From positions 2,666,001-2,730,000 of the forward strand of contig NZ_CP067412.1 of NCBI RefSeq assembly GCF_023375815.1: a stretch of 64,000 bases of DNA, in the 5' to 3' direction. A model generated the notes under the pieces. That model was given only the letters and a program-made list of their open reading frames with translations. It was not told the origin of the DNA and ran no database searches. A program made the position numbers and the translations under genes. How positions within the stretch are numbered: position 1 is the stretch's first letter; each line of letters starts with the position of its first letter. The DNA is from Pseudomonas sp. HS6. GTDB taxonomy: Bacteria; Pseudomonadota; Gammaproteobacteria; Pseudomonadales; Pseudomonadaceae. Shown piece after piece: positions 45,592-53,927 of this stretch.

Positions 45592-45810
45592 TGATGGTGA
45601 TGGTGAGTATCCAACAATCACGGATCGATGAGCCACTGCTGTCAACGCACACAAGAGTCTTGAGCCAACGGCACGAACGGAATGCATCCTGCCTCGCCGA
45701 TGGCGGCGAGGCAGTCGATTCAATAGATCGAGTAGGGAGGGAGTTGGAAAACTGACTGGTGGCACTGCTCTGCTTAGCCTGACAGCCCGCGTAAGGGTGG
45801 GGAAAATCGC

Positions 45811-46857
45811 TCAACCCAACGTCGCGTTATCAATCACAAACCGATACTTCACATCCCCCTTGAGCATCCGCTCATAAGACTCGTTGATCTGATCCGCGCG
45901 AATCAGTTCGATGTCGGACACGATGCCGTGCTCGGCGCAGAAATCCAGCATCTCCTGGGTCTCGGGAATGCCGCCGATCATCGAGCCGGCGATGGTTCGG
46001 CGTTTCATGATCAGGTTGAACACGTTCGGCGATGGATGCGGTGAGGCGGGCGCGCCGACCAGTGTCAGGGCGCCGTCGCGCTTGAGCAGCACCAGGAACG
46101 CATCGAGATCATGAGGGGCGGCGACGGTGTTGAGGATGAAGTCGAAGCTCTTGGTGTGCGCGGCCATTTCTTCGGGATTTTTCGACACCACAACTTCATC
46201 GGCGCCCAGTGCTTTCGCCGCTTCGCGCTTGGACTCGGACGTGGTGAACGCCACCACGTGCGCGCCCATCGCGTGGGCCAGTTTGATGCCCATGTGGCCC
46301 AGGCCGCCGATCCCGACCACGCCGATTTTCTTGCCCGGTCCGGCGTTCCACTGACGCAACGGCGAGTAAGTGGTGATGCCCGCACACAGCAGCGGTGCGA
46401 CGGCAGCCAGTTGTGCTTCGGGGTGGCGGATGCGCAGCACGTAACGTTCATGCACCACGATGTTTTGCGAGTAGCCGCCGAGCGTCCAGCCGGGGGCGTC
46501 CGGGGTCGGGAAGTTGTAGGTGCCGATCATGCTGTCGCAGTAGTTTTCCAGGCCGGTTTCGCAGTCTTCACAGTGTTTGCAGCTGTCGACGATGCAACCG
46601 ACGCCGACCAGATCGCCGACCTTGTATTCGGAAACATGAGCGCCGACCGCCGAAACGCGGCCGACGATTTCGTGTCCCGGAACGCAAGGAAATTGGGTGC
46701 CGGCCCACTCGGAACGTACCTGGTGCAGGTCGGAATGGCAGATGCCGCAGAAGGCAATGTCGATCTGGACGTCATGGGCCGCAGGGGCGCGGCGATTGAT
46801 CTGGATCGGCTCAAGGGGTTTGTCGCCCGCGTGGGCACCGTAGGCTTGAACTAGCAT
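45811..46857 (-). CDS. Zinc-dependent NAD(P)-linked alcohol dehydrogenase (YahK/AdhC type)
   Basis: The 348-aa medium-chain dehydrogenase has the catalytic zinc ligands in CGICHSD and GHE, four structural-zinc cysteines in CIVDSCKHCEDCETGLENYC, and the nucleotide-binding GIGGLGHMG. The sequence resembles the CAD/YahK group that reduces aldehydes with NADPH. ATG 46857 has GAGGA 7 bases upstream; longer upstream extension of the frame into the LysR region is not credible. It is transcribed on the same strand as the LysR gene and about 100 bases after it, so it may be a target or a separate unit. Confidence 0.93.
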   Translation of the reverse strand: MLVQAYGAHAGDKPLEPIQINRRAPAAHDVQIDIAFCGICHSDLHQVRSEWAGTQFPCVPGHEIVGRVSAVGAHVSEYKVGDLVGVGCIVDSCKHCEDCETGLENYCDSMIGTYNFPTPDAPGWTLGGYSQNIVVHERYVLRIRHPEAQLAAVAPLLCAGITTYSPLRQWNAGPGKKIGVVGIGGLGHMGIKLAHAMGAHVVAFTTSESKREAAKALGADEVVVSKNPEEMAAHTKSFDFILNTVAAPHDLDAFLVLLKRDGALTLVGAPASPHPSPNVFNLIMKRRTIAGSMIGGIPETQEMLDFCAEHGIVSDIELIRADQINESYERMLKGDVKYRFVIDNATLG

Positions 46858-46955
46858 GGGAACGTCCTCGATGGATCTGTCGGACAGCCATCCTCCCGCT
46901 CCGAACCCGCATTCCGTTAGTGCATTTCTACTGAATTCTTGCCTGATCCTGTGCG

Positions 46956-47873
46956 TCAGCGCCGTGCAGAAAGTTGCTGCGGGGCCAGAAACGCATCGTG
47001 GAAGTAATTGCGCAAGGCCTGCATCGCCGGACTGAATTCGCGCTCGCGGTGCCAGGCCAGGCCGACGCTCATCGGGGTCACCTTGTCGGTGATGGTCAGG
47101 GTCTCGATGCGCTTGCCTTCCAGCGACCAGGGGCGGTGCACCAGGTCCGAGAGAATCGCCACGCCGCTGCCATTGGCGACCATGCTGCGCACAGCCTCTA
47201 CAGAACTGGTACGCACCCGCACGTTGGGTTGTTGGCGGGCGTTTTCCCAATAGCGCATGGCACTTTGTTCAGCTTCATCCACGGTCAGCAGGATGTAGGG
47301 TTCCAGCGCGACATCCGCAAGGCTGACGGCCGAGCGCTCACAGAGCGGATGGTGGCTGGGCAGCCACAGACGGCGTTCGGAGTTGAACAGGGTTTCCGAA
47401 ACGATGTCGGGGTGCGTGAGATTCGCGGTAAGCACCACCGCCATATCGAATTTTCCTTCCAGCAATCCTTGTTCGATGGCCTGCCGTTCCTGCTCGTGGA
47501 CTTCGATGGCGACGTCCGGGTGCCAGTGTTCCAGCCGTTGCAGATGATGCGGCAGAAAATAGCCGATCACCGTGTAGCTCGCGGCCAGGCGAATCAGGCC
47601 ACTGGCGCGAATGTCGGGTAGCGGGCTGTTCAGCGCGTCGTCGACGCTGCGCAAGATCACGTAGGCGCGGTTCAGGAAGTGCCGACCGGCATCCGTCAGG
47701 CTCATGCCTTGAGCCGAACGCTGGAACAGCAATGTGCCGAGCATGCCTTCCAGTTCCTTGATCGCCGTGGTCACCGCCGACTGGGAAATATTCAGATGAA
47801 TCGCTGCCTGGGATATCTGCCCGATCTCCGCGGTGGCAACGAAGTAGCGAATCTGACGCAAGGTCAACGACAT
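46956..47873 (-). CDS. LysR-family regulator, divergent to the pxp operon
   Basis: The 305-aa protein has the LysR winged HTH at residues 3-62 (LRQIRYFVATAEIGQISQAAIHLNISQSAVTTAIKELE) and a periplasmic-binding-protein-like effector domain after ~90. It is divergent from pxpA, with a 125-base intergenic region carrying inverted repeats, the standard layout for a LysR regulator of the adjacent operon. The inducer is likely the substrate of that operon, for example 5-oxoproline or a related lactam, which is inference. Confidence 0.92.
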   Translation of the reverse strand: MSLTLRQIRYFVATAEIGQISQAAIHLNISQSAVTTAIKELEGMLGTLLFQRSAQGMSLTDAGRHFLNRAYVILRSVDDALNSPLPDIRASGLIRLAASYTVIGYFLPHHLQRLEHWHPDVAIEVHEQERQAIEQGLLEGKFDMAVVLTANLTHPDIVSETLFNSERRLWLPSHHPLCERSAVSLADVALEPYILLTVDEAEQSAMRYWENARQQPNVRVRTSSVEAVRSMVANGSGVAILSDLVHRPWSLEGKRIETLTITDKVTPMSVGLAWHREREFSPAMQALRNYFHDAFLAPQQLSARR

Positions 47874-47891
47874 GGGTGTTCCTGTTTTTCA

Positions 47892-47931
47892 GGTATCTGT
47901 TTTTCAGAAGATACCCTATCTGTTAATAGAT
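47892..47931. promoter_or_regulatory. Probable LysR operator and promoter between regulator and pxpA
   Basis: GGTATCT (47892-47898) and AGATACC (47909-47915) form a 7-bp inverted repeat with a 10-base spacer. A second dyad, ATCT-N6-AGAT (47918-47931), follows at once. Two adjacent dyads in an AT-rich patch fit the recognition and activation sites of a LysR regulator. The LysR start is 19 bases to the left and pxpA is 68 bases to the right. Confidence 0.6.
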
Positions 47932-47998
47932 CTTCCCAAGGGGTTGGCGGGAATTTAACGTGGCCTGCATGAAGTCACAAGTGTCAGGAGCAAGGGTT

Positions 47999-48757
47999 AT
48001 GCAGGCAGTAGATTTCAACTCGGACATGGGCGAAGGATTCGGCCCGTGGACCATCGGCGATGGTGTCGACAACGAACTGATGGCGTTCATCAGTTCCGCC
48101 AACATTGCCACCGGTTTCCATGCCGGCGATCCCGGCACCATGCGTCGCACCGTCGAGCTCGCCAAGCGTCTGAAGGTCGGCATCGGTGCTCATCCGGGGT
48201 TTCGCGACCTGGTGGGGTTCGGCCGCCGACACATCAATGCACCGGCTCAGGAACTGGTCGACGACATCCTTTATCAACTGGGCGCACTGCGCGAACTGGC
48301 ACGGGTGCAGGGCGTGGCGCTGCAACACATCAAGCCTCACGGCGCGCTGTACATGCACCTGGCCCGGGACGAAGAAGCAGCGCGTCTGCTGGTGGAAAAC
48401 CTGCAACGGCTGGAACCGGATCTGTTGCTGTATTGCATGCCGGATTCGGTTATCTGGCGTGTCGCCAAAGAGCTCGGCCAACCGGTTGTTCGCGAATTCT
48501 ATGCAGACCGCGAATACGACTTGAGTGGCTCCATCGTCTTCACCCGCAATGTTCGCGCCTACGATCCGGGATTTGTCGCCGCCCGTGTGCTGCGCGCTTG
48601 CCAGGAGGGCGTGGTGCGCACCGTCGAGGGGGAGGATCTGGCGATCGAGTTCGACTCCATCTGTCTGCACAGCGATACGCCGGGGGCGCTGGCTCTGGTC
48701 GAAGCCACCCGCAATGCGCTCGATGCCGCCGGGATCGAGGTGCGCCGCCCCCGCTGA
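47999..48757 (+). CDS. pxpA: 5-oxoprolinase subunit A (LamB/YcsF family)
   Basis: The 252-aa protein starts [14 protein letters not shown] and includes [22 protein letters not shown] and HIKPHGALY, the invariant LamB/YcsF blocks of a metal-site hydrolase-like fold. With PxpB and PxpC it cleaves 5-oxoproline to glutamate using ATP. ATG 47999 is preceded by CAGGAG; an upstream in-frame ATG (47969) lacks this. Unusually, a biotin carrier and a biotin carboxylase gene separate it from pxpB and pxpC. Confidence 0.93.
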   Translation: MQAVDFNSDMGEGFGPWTIGDGVDNELMAFISSANIATGFHAGDPGTMRRTVELAKRLKVGIGAHPGFRDLVGFGRRHINAPAQELVDDILYQLGALRELARVQGVALQHIKPHGALYMHLARDEEAARLLVENLQRLEPDLLLYCMPDSVIWRVAKELGQPVVREFYADREYDLSGSIVFTRNVRAYDPGFVAARVLRACQEGVVRTVEGEDLAIEFDSICLHSDTPGALALVEATRNALDAAGIEVRRPR

Positions 48758-48768
48758 ATAAAAACGAA

Positions 48769-48793
48769 ACACCCGGCACACAGACGCCGGTGT
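48769..48793 (+). other. Hairpin between pxpA and the biotin carrier gene
   Basis: ACACCCGGC and GCCGGTGT pair with one bulged C around a short loop, and a T6 tract appears about 10 bases later. It may cause partial termination or mark an RNA processing site and so lower expression of the downstream genes. The structure is imperfect. Confidence 0.35.
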
Positions 48794-48846
48794 TCAAACA
48801 TCGATTTTTTGCCTGCCTTTCTACAACTATTCCAAGAGGAACAGAC

Positions 48847-49092
48847 ATGGCCGAACACACTGTCATCACCCCGTTACCCGGGACTTTCTACCGAAAGGCC
48901 ACGCCTGATTCGGCGAATTACGTCGAGGTCGGCGATCTTGTCAGCGCCGACACGGTGATTGGCCTGATCGAAGTCATGAAGCAGTTTTCCGAACTGACCG
49001 CCGGGACGGCGGGGCGCCTCAGTGCCTTTCAGGTTGAAGACGGTGATCCGGTGGAGCCGGGTCAGGTCGTCGCTACGCTTGATAGCGAGTGA
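48847..49092 (+). CDS. Biotin carboxyl carrier-like protein
   Basis: The 81-aa protein is a stand-alone biotinyl domain. LPGTFYRK and VGDLVSADTVIGLIEVMKQF carry the biotinylation motif VMK (here EVMKQF), and DGDPVEPGQVVATL closes the hammerhead. It lacks the N-terminal region of the housekeeping AccB. AGAGGA precedes ATG 48847. With the biotin carboxylase next to it, it would carry carboxybiotin to a carboxyltransferase, for which the PxpB/PxpC pair downstream is the obvious candidate. Confidence 0.9.
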   Translation: MAEHTVITPLPGTFYRKATPDSANYVEVGDLVSADTVIGLIEVMKQFSELTAGTAGRLSAFQVEDGDPVEPGQVVATLDSE

Positions 49093-49102
49093 GGGCGTGA
49101 AC

Positions 49103-50476
49103 ATGACTCAACCTATTCGTAAATTGCTGGTCGCCAACCGTGGCGAAATCGCCGTGCGGATTATCCGTGCGGCCAAGGCCCTGGGTATTCCCACCGTTGC
49201 CGCGTGCAGCGAGGCAGATATCGACTCTCAGGCAGCGCGCCTGGCCGATGAGGTGCATCTTCTGGGGCCGGCCCGCGCCGATAAAAGCTACTTGAACATC
49301 GAGGCTCTGCTGGGTGCCCTGCAAGCGACGGGCGCCAATGCGGTTCACCCTGGATATGGTTTTCTGTCCGAGAACGCGGGGTTTGCCGAAGCCGTGATTG
49401 CCAGCGGCGCGATTTTCGTCGGGCCGGACCCGGACACGATCCGGCGCATGGGCGACAAGGCCGAGGCTCGGCGTACTGCCCAGGCGGCAGGGGTTCCAGT
49501 GGTGCCGGGTTCGCCGGGCGAGCTGTTTGATGTCGAGTCGGCGCTTCGGGCGGCCGAATCGGTCGGTTACCCGTTGCTGATCAAAGCCTCGGCCGGGGGC
49601 GGCGGGCGGGGTATTCGTCTGGCAGAAAGTGCCGCGCAATTGAGTGAAGAGTTTCCCCGCTCGCAGCGCGAGGCGCAGGCCGCTTTCGGTAATGGTGCGG
49701 TGTATCTGGAGCGTTTTATCGGCAAGGCCCGGCACATCGAAGTACAGGTTCTGGGCGACGGGAAAAACGCCGTGCACCTGTTCGAGCGCGAGTGTTCGCT
49801 ACAGCGTCGGCGTCAGAAAATCTTTGAAGAAGCACCGTCGCCGGTACTCGACGCGCAGCAGCGGGAGACACTCTGCGCCAGCGCCGTACGCCTGACCGAA
49901 TCCCTCGGCTACAAGGGGGCGGGCACGCTGGAGTACCTGTATGACGACGTCACCGGCGAGTTCTTCTTTATCGAGATGAATACCCGAATCCAGGTGGAAC
50001 ACCCGGTCACCGAACTGGTCACCGGCATCGATCTGGTGCAGGCGATGCTGCGAATTGCCGGTGGCGAACCACTGGGCCTGAAGCAGAGTGACATCCGTCT
50101 GAAGGGCGCGGCCCTGCAAATGCGCTTGAATGCCGAAGACCCGGCCCGGGACTTTTTCCCCAGCCCCGGTCTGGTCGAATCGTTGGTCTGGCCGCAAGGC
50201 GAAGGCGTTCGTGTGGACACCCACCTGTATGAAGGCTATCGGGTGCCACCGTATTATGACTCGCTGTTGGCCAAGCTCATTGTGCATGGGCCGGATCGCT
50301 CCACAGCCCTGGCGCGTGCCCGGACCGCGGTGGCGCAAACCCTGCTGACCGGCATGGCCAGCACCTTGTCGCTGCACGCTGAACTGCTGCAACAACCGTG
50401 GTTGCAAACCGCCGACTTTCATACCGGGACGCTGGAAAACTGGCTGTCCGCACGCCGCAGCGGAGGTGAAGCATGA
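49103..50476 (+). CDS. Biotin carboxylase (AccC-like paralogue)
   Basis: The 457-aa ATP-grasp enzyme opens KLLVANRGEIAVRIIRAA. It has the Gly-rich loop KASAGGGGRGI, ECSLQRRRQKIFEEAPSP, FIEMNTRIQVEHPVTE with its catalytic Arg/Glu residues, and NAEDPARDFFPSPG. It carboxylates biotin on the carrier protein using ATP and bicarbonate. Length matches AccC. It begins 10 bases after the carrier gene, and its stop overlaps pxpB (ATGA). Its location points to a dedicated, not fatty-acid, role. Confidence 0.93.
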   Translation: MTQPIRKLLVANRGEIAVRIIRAAKALGIPTVAACSEADIDSQAARLADEVHLLGPARADKSYLNIEALLGALQATGANAVHPGYGFLSENAGFAEAVIASGAIFVGPDPDTIRRMGDKAEARRTAQAAGVPVVPGSPGELFDVESALRAAESVGYPLLIKASAGGGGRGIRLAESAAQLSEEFPRSQREAQAAFGNGAVYLERFIGKARHIEVQVLGDGKNAVHLFERECSLQRRRQKIFEEAPSPVLDAQQRETLCASAVRLTESLGYKGAGTLEYLYDDVTGEFFFIEMNTRIQVEHPVTELVTGIDLVQAMLRIAGGEPLGLKQSDIRLKGAALQMRLNAEDPARDFFPSPGLVESLVWPQGEGVRVDTHLYEGYRVPPYYDSLLAKLIVHGPDRSTALARARTAVAQTLLTGMASTLSLHAELLQQPWLQTADFHTGTLENWLSARRSGGEA

Positions 50477-51345
50477 GTCGTCCGATCCGCTACAGCTTTG
50501 GTGCCGATGAGCATCTGTTTGCCGAGGTTAGTGAAAGCATGTCCCTTGAGGCGTTTTTCAAGGGCATGGCGGTCACCCGCGCCGTGGAACGGTTGAAACT
50601 CGATGGCGTACTCGATGTGTGTCTGGCCAACGCATCCTTCCAGATCCGCTTCGATCCCGATCGAATTGCGCCGAAGGCCTTGCTTGAGGCGGTGCAGGGC
50701 GCCGAGGCAGAAGCCGTTGCCGAACGCACGTTGCAGACCCGGATCATCGAAATTCCGGTGCTGTACAACGATCCCTGGACCCACGAAACGCTCATGCGTT
50801 TTCGCGACCGGCATCAGGACCCGAGCGCCACGGATCTGGAATACGCCGCGCGCATCAATGGCCTGGCGGATGTCGATGCGTTCATTGCTGCACATAGCGG
50901 GGCGCCATGGTTTGTCTCGATGGTGGGGTTCGTCGCCGGTTTGCCCTTCATGTTCCAGATGGTCGAACGCGAACGTCAGTTGCAGGTGCCCAAGTATCTG
51001 CGTCCACGTACCGACACGCCGAAACTGACGCTGGGGCACGGTGGTTGTTTCGGTTGTATCTACTCGGTGCGCGGTGCCGGGGGGTATCAGATGTTTGGTG
51101 TCACTCCGGCTCCCATTTACGACCCGCAGCAATCACTGGCGTACCTGAAGGACCACATGGTGTTTTTCCGCCCGGGTGACATTGTGCAGTTCAAGCCGAT
51201 GGATCGCGCCGCGTATGACCAGGCCGTTGCAGACGTGGAGGCCGGGCATTTCGATTTACGGATCCGGCCAGTGGAGTTTTCACTGGATGCGTTTCTCGCC
51301 GACCCGGTCGGTTATCCCGTGTCGCTGCAGGAGGTGTTGGCATGA
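50473..51345 (+). CDS. pxpB: 5-oxoprolinase subunit B / KipI-like carboxyltransferase half
   Basis: The 290-aa protein contains the KipI/allophanate-hydrolase-subunit-1 hallmarks: RFRDRHQDPS, VGFVAGLPFMF, PKYLRPRTDTP and VRGAGGYQMFGVTP. This family forms one half of the PxpB-PxpC complex and is homologous to part of the urea carboxylase carboxyltransferase domain. It is coupled by ATGA overlaps to both the biotin carboxylase and pxpC. It is longer at the N-terminus than minimal KipI. Confidence 0.9.
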   Translation: MSRPIRYSFGADEHLFAEVSESMSLEAFFKGMAVTRAVERLKLDGVLDVCLANASFQIRFDPDRIAPKALLEAVQGAEAEAVAERTLQTRIIEIPVLYNDPWTHETLMRFRDRHQDPSATDLEYAARINGLADVDAFIAAHSGAPWFVSMVGFVAGLPFMFQMVERERQLQVPKYLRPRTDTPKLTLGHGGCFGCIYSVRGAGGYQMFGVTPAPIYDPQQSLAYLKDHMVFFRPGDIVQFKPMDRAAYDQAVADVEAGHFDLRIRPVEFSLDAFLADPVGYPVSLQEVLA

Positions 51346-52316
51346 TCAAGGTACTCAAACCCGGTCTCGCCACGTCGGTTCAGGATCTGGGCCGCGAAGG
51401 TTACTACCACCTCGGCATCCCGCCTTCCGGTGCGCTCGATCAATATGCGCTGAGTGCGGCCAATCATCTGGTCGGCAACGCGGCGGATTGCGCCGCGCTG
51501 GAATGTACGTTGCTGGGCCCTGAGCTGGCATTTCAGCAAGACGCACTGGTCGCGGTGTGCGGCGCGCACATGGCACCTCGACTCGATGGTGTGGAAATGC
51601 ATCACGCCACCGCGTTCGCGGTGAAGGCCGGCCAGGTTCTGCGTTTCGATTTTCCCAAGGCGGGTGCCCGGGCTTATCTGGCGGTGGCCGGCGGAATCGA
51701 CGTGCCGCTGGTGCTGGGCAGTCGATCGACTTATGCGCTCGGGGCGTTGGGTGGTTTTGCCGGACGACGCTTGATCGCCGGAGACGAATTGCCGGTGGGC
51801 AAATCCAGCGGCAAGGGGCGTGCCGGGGCCAGTCTGCCGATGGCGCTGCGCCAGTCACTGGGCGGGGAGATCACTCTGCGCGTGGTGCCGGGACTTTATT
51901 ACGATCGCCTAACCGACACGGCAGCGAAGAGCTTTTTCGCCGAACCCTGGACAGTCGGATCGGAAGCAGACCGCATCGGCTATCGCTTCAAGGGCGGCAG
52001 CGCGCTGGACTTCCAGCCGCGAGAACAACCATTTGGTGCAGGCTCCGATCCGTCGAACATCGTTGACAGCTGCTACCCGATCGGCTCGATTCAGGTGCCC
52101 GCCGGCCTCGAACCCATCGTGCTGCATCGCGATGCCGTATCGGGGGGTGGTTACGCCATGATCGGCACCGTCATCAGTGCCGACCTGGATCTGATCGGGC
52201 AGATGCAGCCCAACCAGAAGGCTCGCTTTGTGGCGGTCAGCCTCGAAGAAGCCCTGGATGCACGGCGCTCCTACAAGAAAAAACTCAGCTGCCTGAGCAA
52301 GCTTTTCCCTTCCTGA
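51342..52316 (+). CDS. pxpC: 5-oxoprolinase subunit C / biotin-dependent carboxyltransferase-like protein
   Basis: The 324-aa protein begins IKVLKPGLATSVQDLGREG and has YYHLGIPPSGALD and RAYLAVAGGIDVP. Its late block MIGTVISADLDLIGQ is also typical of the KipA/PxpC family, which is homologous to the other half of the urea carboxylase carboxyltransferase. It pairs with PxpB. The start overlaps the pxpB stop. A UUCG-capped hairpin and about 110 bases separate it from the transporter gene. Confidence 0.92.
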   Translation: MIKVLKPGLATSVQDLGREGYYHLGIPPSGALDQYALSAANHLVGNAADCAALECTLLGPELAFQQDALVAVCGAHMAPRLDGVEMHHATAFAVKAGQVLRFDFPKAGARAYLAVAGGIDVPLVLGSRSTYALGALGGFAGRRLIAGDELPVGKSSGKGRAGASLPMALRQSLGGEITLRVVPGLYYDRLTDTAAKSFFAEPWTVGSEADRIGYRFKGGSALDFQPREQPFGAGSDPSNIVDSCYPIGSIQVPAGLEPIVLHRDAVSGGGYAMIGTVISADLDLIGQMQPNQKARFVAVSLEEALDARRSYKKKLSCLSKLFPS

Positions 52317-52362
52317 CTCTGCCCGCCGCACCGCGCGGGCCCTGCCACACGCCAGGCCAACG

Positions 52363-52378
52363 CCGCACTTCGGTGCGG
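52363..52378 (+). other. UUCG-tetraloop hairpin between pxpC and the transporter gene
   Basis: CCGCAC-TTCG-GTGCGG is a perfect 6-bp stem with the extra-stable UUCG loop. No T-run follows, so it is more likely a stability or processing element than an intrinsic terminator. Confidence 0.5.
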
Positions 52379-52427
52379 TGAAGGCTGCCCGCGCTTCAAC
52401 CTTTGACTGGTTCTGGAGTACACGCAT

Positions 52428-53750
52428 ATGGCTGCTTTATCGCAATCGAGTCAAACCGGGCAAGACCCGGCCCATCATCCCGTTTCAGCCGAAGCCCGCA
52501 TGGGCCGACTGTCTCTGACCATGGCCTGGTGGGCCGTGTGCAGCGCCATGTTCTACATCGTGGTCGGCGCTTCGCTGGCCTTGTCTTTCGGCGCACGCAA
52601 TGCGCTGATCGGGATGGTGCTGTCGGTGATCAGTTATGGACTGGTCAACAGCGTTCTCAGCCGTTTCGCCATGCGCAGCGGATGGTCGGTCGCGTTGTTT
52701 TCAAGCGTGCTGTTCGGCCGGACGGGGGCATGCCTGGCCACGTTGATTTTCTTTTCGACGGCGATTTACTACGCCGTGTTCGAAGGGTCGGTGATCGCCG
52801 TGGCGCTCAATCACCTGTACCCGGAACTGGTCTATCCACTGGCGGCCCTGCTGGTGGTGCTGTACAGCGTGCCGATGATTCTGGGTAGCGTGCAACACTG
52901 GCTGGACAAGCTCAACGGCGTGTTGTTGCCGGTGTACCTGGGCGGTTTGCTGGTGGCGGTCGGGCTGTCGATCAGCCGTTATGGCTACCAGCCGCAATGG
53001 CTCGATTTCGGCCCGGCAACCCCCGCGACCTTCGGCTGGTGGGATTGCTTTGTGGCGTACATGGGCGTCTGGATCCTGATGCTGTTTACCTTCGACTACG
53101 CCCGTTTCGGCAAGCCGCAGGATGCTGAGTATCACGGTCGCTGGAACTTCGGCATGCCGTTCTATGCCGTGACTTTTCTGCTCAACGGCGCGGCAGGCAT
53201 CTATCTGGTCAGCAGTATTCCTCATGAAGGCACGCTGAACGAAGTCTCTGTGGTGATGGCAATTCTGCAGTTGATGGGGTTGTGGGGCCTGCTGTTCGTC
53301 TGGGCCACACAAACCCGGATCAACACCGCCAACTACTACCTGGCGACCCTCAACATGCAGGCATTCTTCGGCCGTTTCGGCGTACGCGGTTCCTATCTGC
53401 TGTGGGCATTGGTGGTCGGGGTGATCGTCTACGGCTTGATGCTCGCCGACGTGTTTTCCTACCTGCTCAAGGCATTGGCTTATCAGGGCATTTTTGTGGT
53501 CGCCTGGGTCGGTGTGGCATTGGCGCAGATTGTCTATGGCAGCAATGACGAAGGCGCACTCCAACGCAGCCCGGCGTTCAACCCGGTCGGCCTGATGGCG
53601 TGGTTCGCCGCCACGGCGCTGGGGTTGTTGCTGATGTGGGTGGGCGGTGTTCCCGGCAGTTTTTCTGCGCCGGCGACGGTGGTGCTCGCGTTCGGCTTGC
53701 AGGCGGGGCTGGCTTATCGGCACCGGTGGGTAGGGCAGAGGGCAGTTTAA
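52428..53750 (+). CDS. NCS1-family (purine-cytosine permease-like) transporter
   Basis: This 440-aa integral membrane protein has about 12 hydrophobic segments. The order and motifs suggest the NCS1/CodB family: MAWWAVCSAMFYIVVGASLALSFG at the first helix, FDYARFG, and TQTRINTANYYLATLNMQAF in the middle. NCS1 carriers import nucleobases, hydantoins and related ring amides. As last gene of the pxp operon it likely imports the operon's substrate, perhaps 5-oxoproline or another lactam. GGAG lies 9 bases before ATG 52428. A long hairpin follows the stop. Confidence 0.88.
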   Translation: MAALSQSSQTGQDPAHHPVSAEARMGRLSLTMAWWAVCSAMFYIVVGASLALSFGARNALIGMVLSVISYGLVNSVLSRFAMRSGWSVALFSSVLFGRTGACLATLIFFSTAIYYAVFEGSVIAVALNHLYPELVYPLAALLVVLYSVPMILGSVQHWLDKLNGVLLPVYLGGLLVAVGLSISRYGYQPQWLDFGPATPATFGWWDCFVAYMGVWILMLFTFDYARFGKPQDAEYHGRWNFGMPFYAVTFLLNGAAGIYLVSSIPHEGTLNEVSVVMAILQLMGLWGLLFVWATQTRINTANYYLATLNMQAFFGRFGVRGSYLLWALVVGVIVYGLMLADVFSYLLKALAYQGIFVVAWVGVALAQIVYGSNDEGALQRSPAFNPVGLMAWFAATALGLLLMWVGGVPGSFSAPATVVLAFGLQAGLAYRHRWVGQRAV

Positions 53751-53760
53751 GAGGATCGGT

Positions 53761-53786
53761 GTTGGCCCGCTCGACTGCGGGCCAAC
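53761..53786 (+). terminator. Long hairpin after the pxp/NCS1 operon
   Basis: GTTGGCCCGC-TCGACT-GCGGGCCAAC is a perfect 10-bp GC-rich stem 10 bases after the transporter stop. A T-run is absent, so termination may need Rho or the hairpin may protect the 3' end. Confidence 0.6.
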
Positions 53787-53927
53787 GTCGCGAGTCCACA
53801 GTTACGAAGTCGAGCGCTAGACTTATGTGATTCTGGTATCAGTGCTATCCAATTAGTGCCGTTTATCAATCAATCGCCGAAGGGTAGTTTGCATCTCCAT
53901 ACCGTATTGATGGAATGGAGAATGCAA

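Noticed and set aside
46858-47250. N-terminal extension of the alcohol dehydrogenase into the LysR gene
   Set aside because: The added residues have no dehydrogenase features and overlap the LysR coding region. ATG 46857 has a good ribosome site and starts at the normal MDR beginning.
48046-49092. 348-aa frame fusing a pxpA shadow with the biotin carrier
   Set aside because: Only the last 81 residues are a real domain with its own ribosome site at 48847. The rest is the wrong frame of pxpA.
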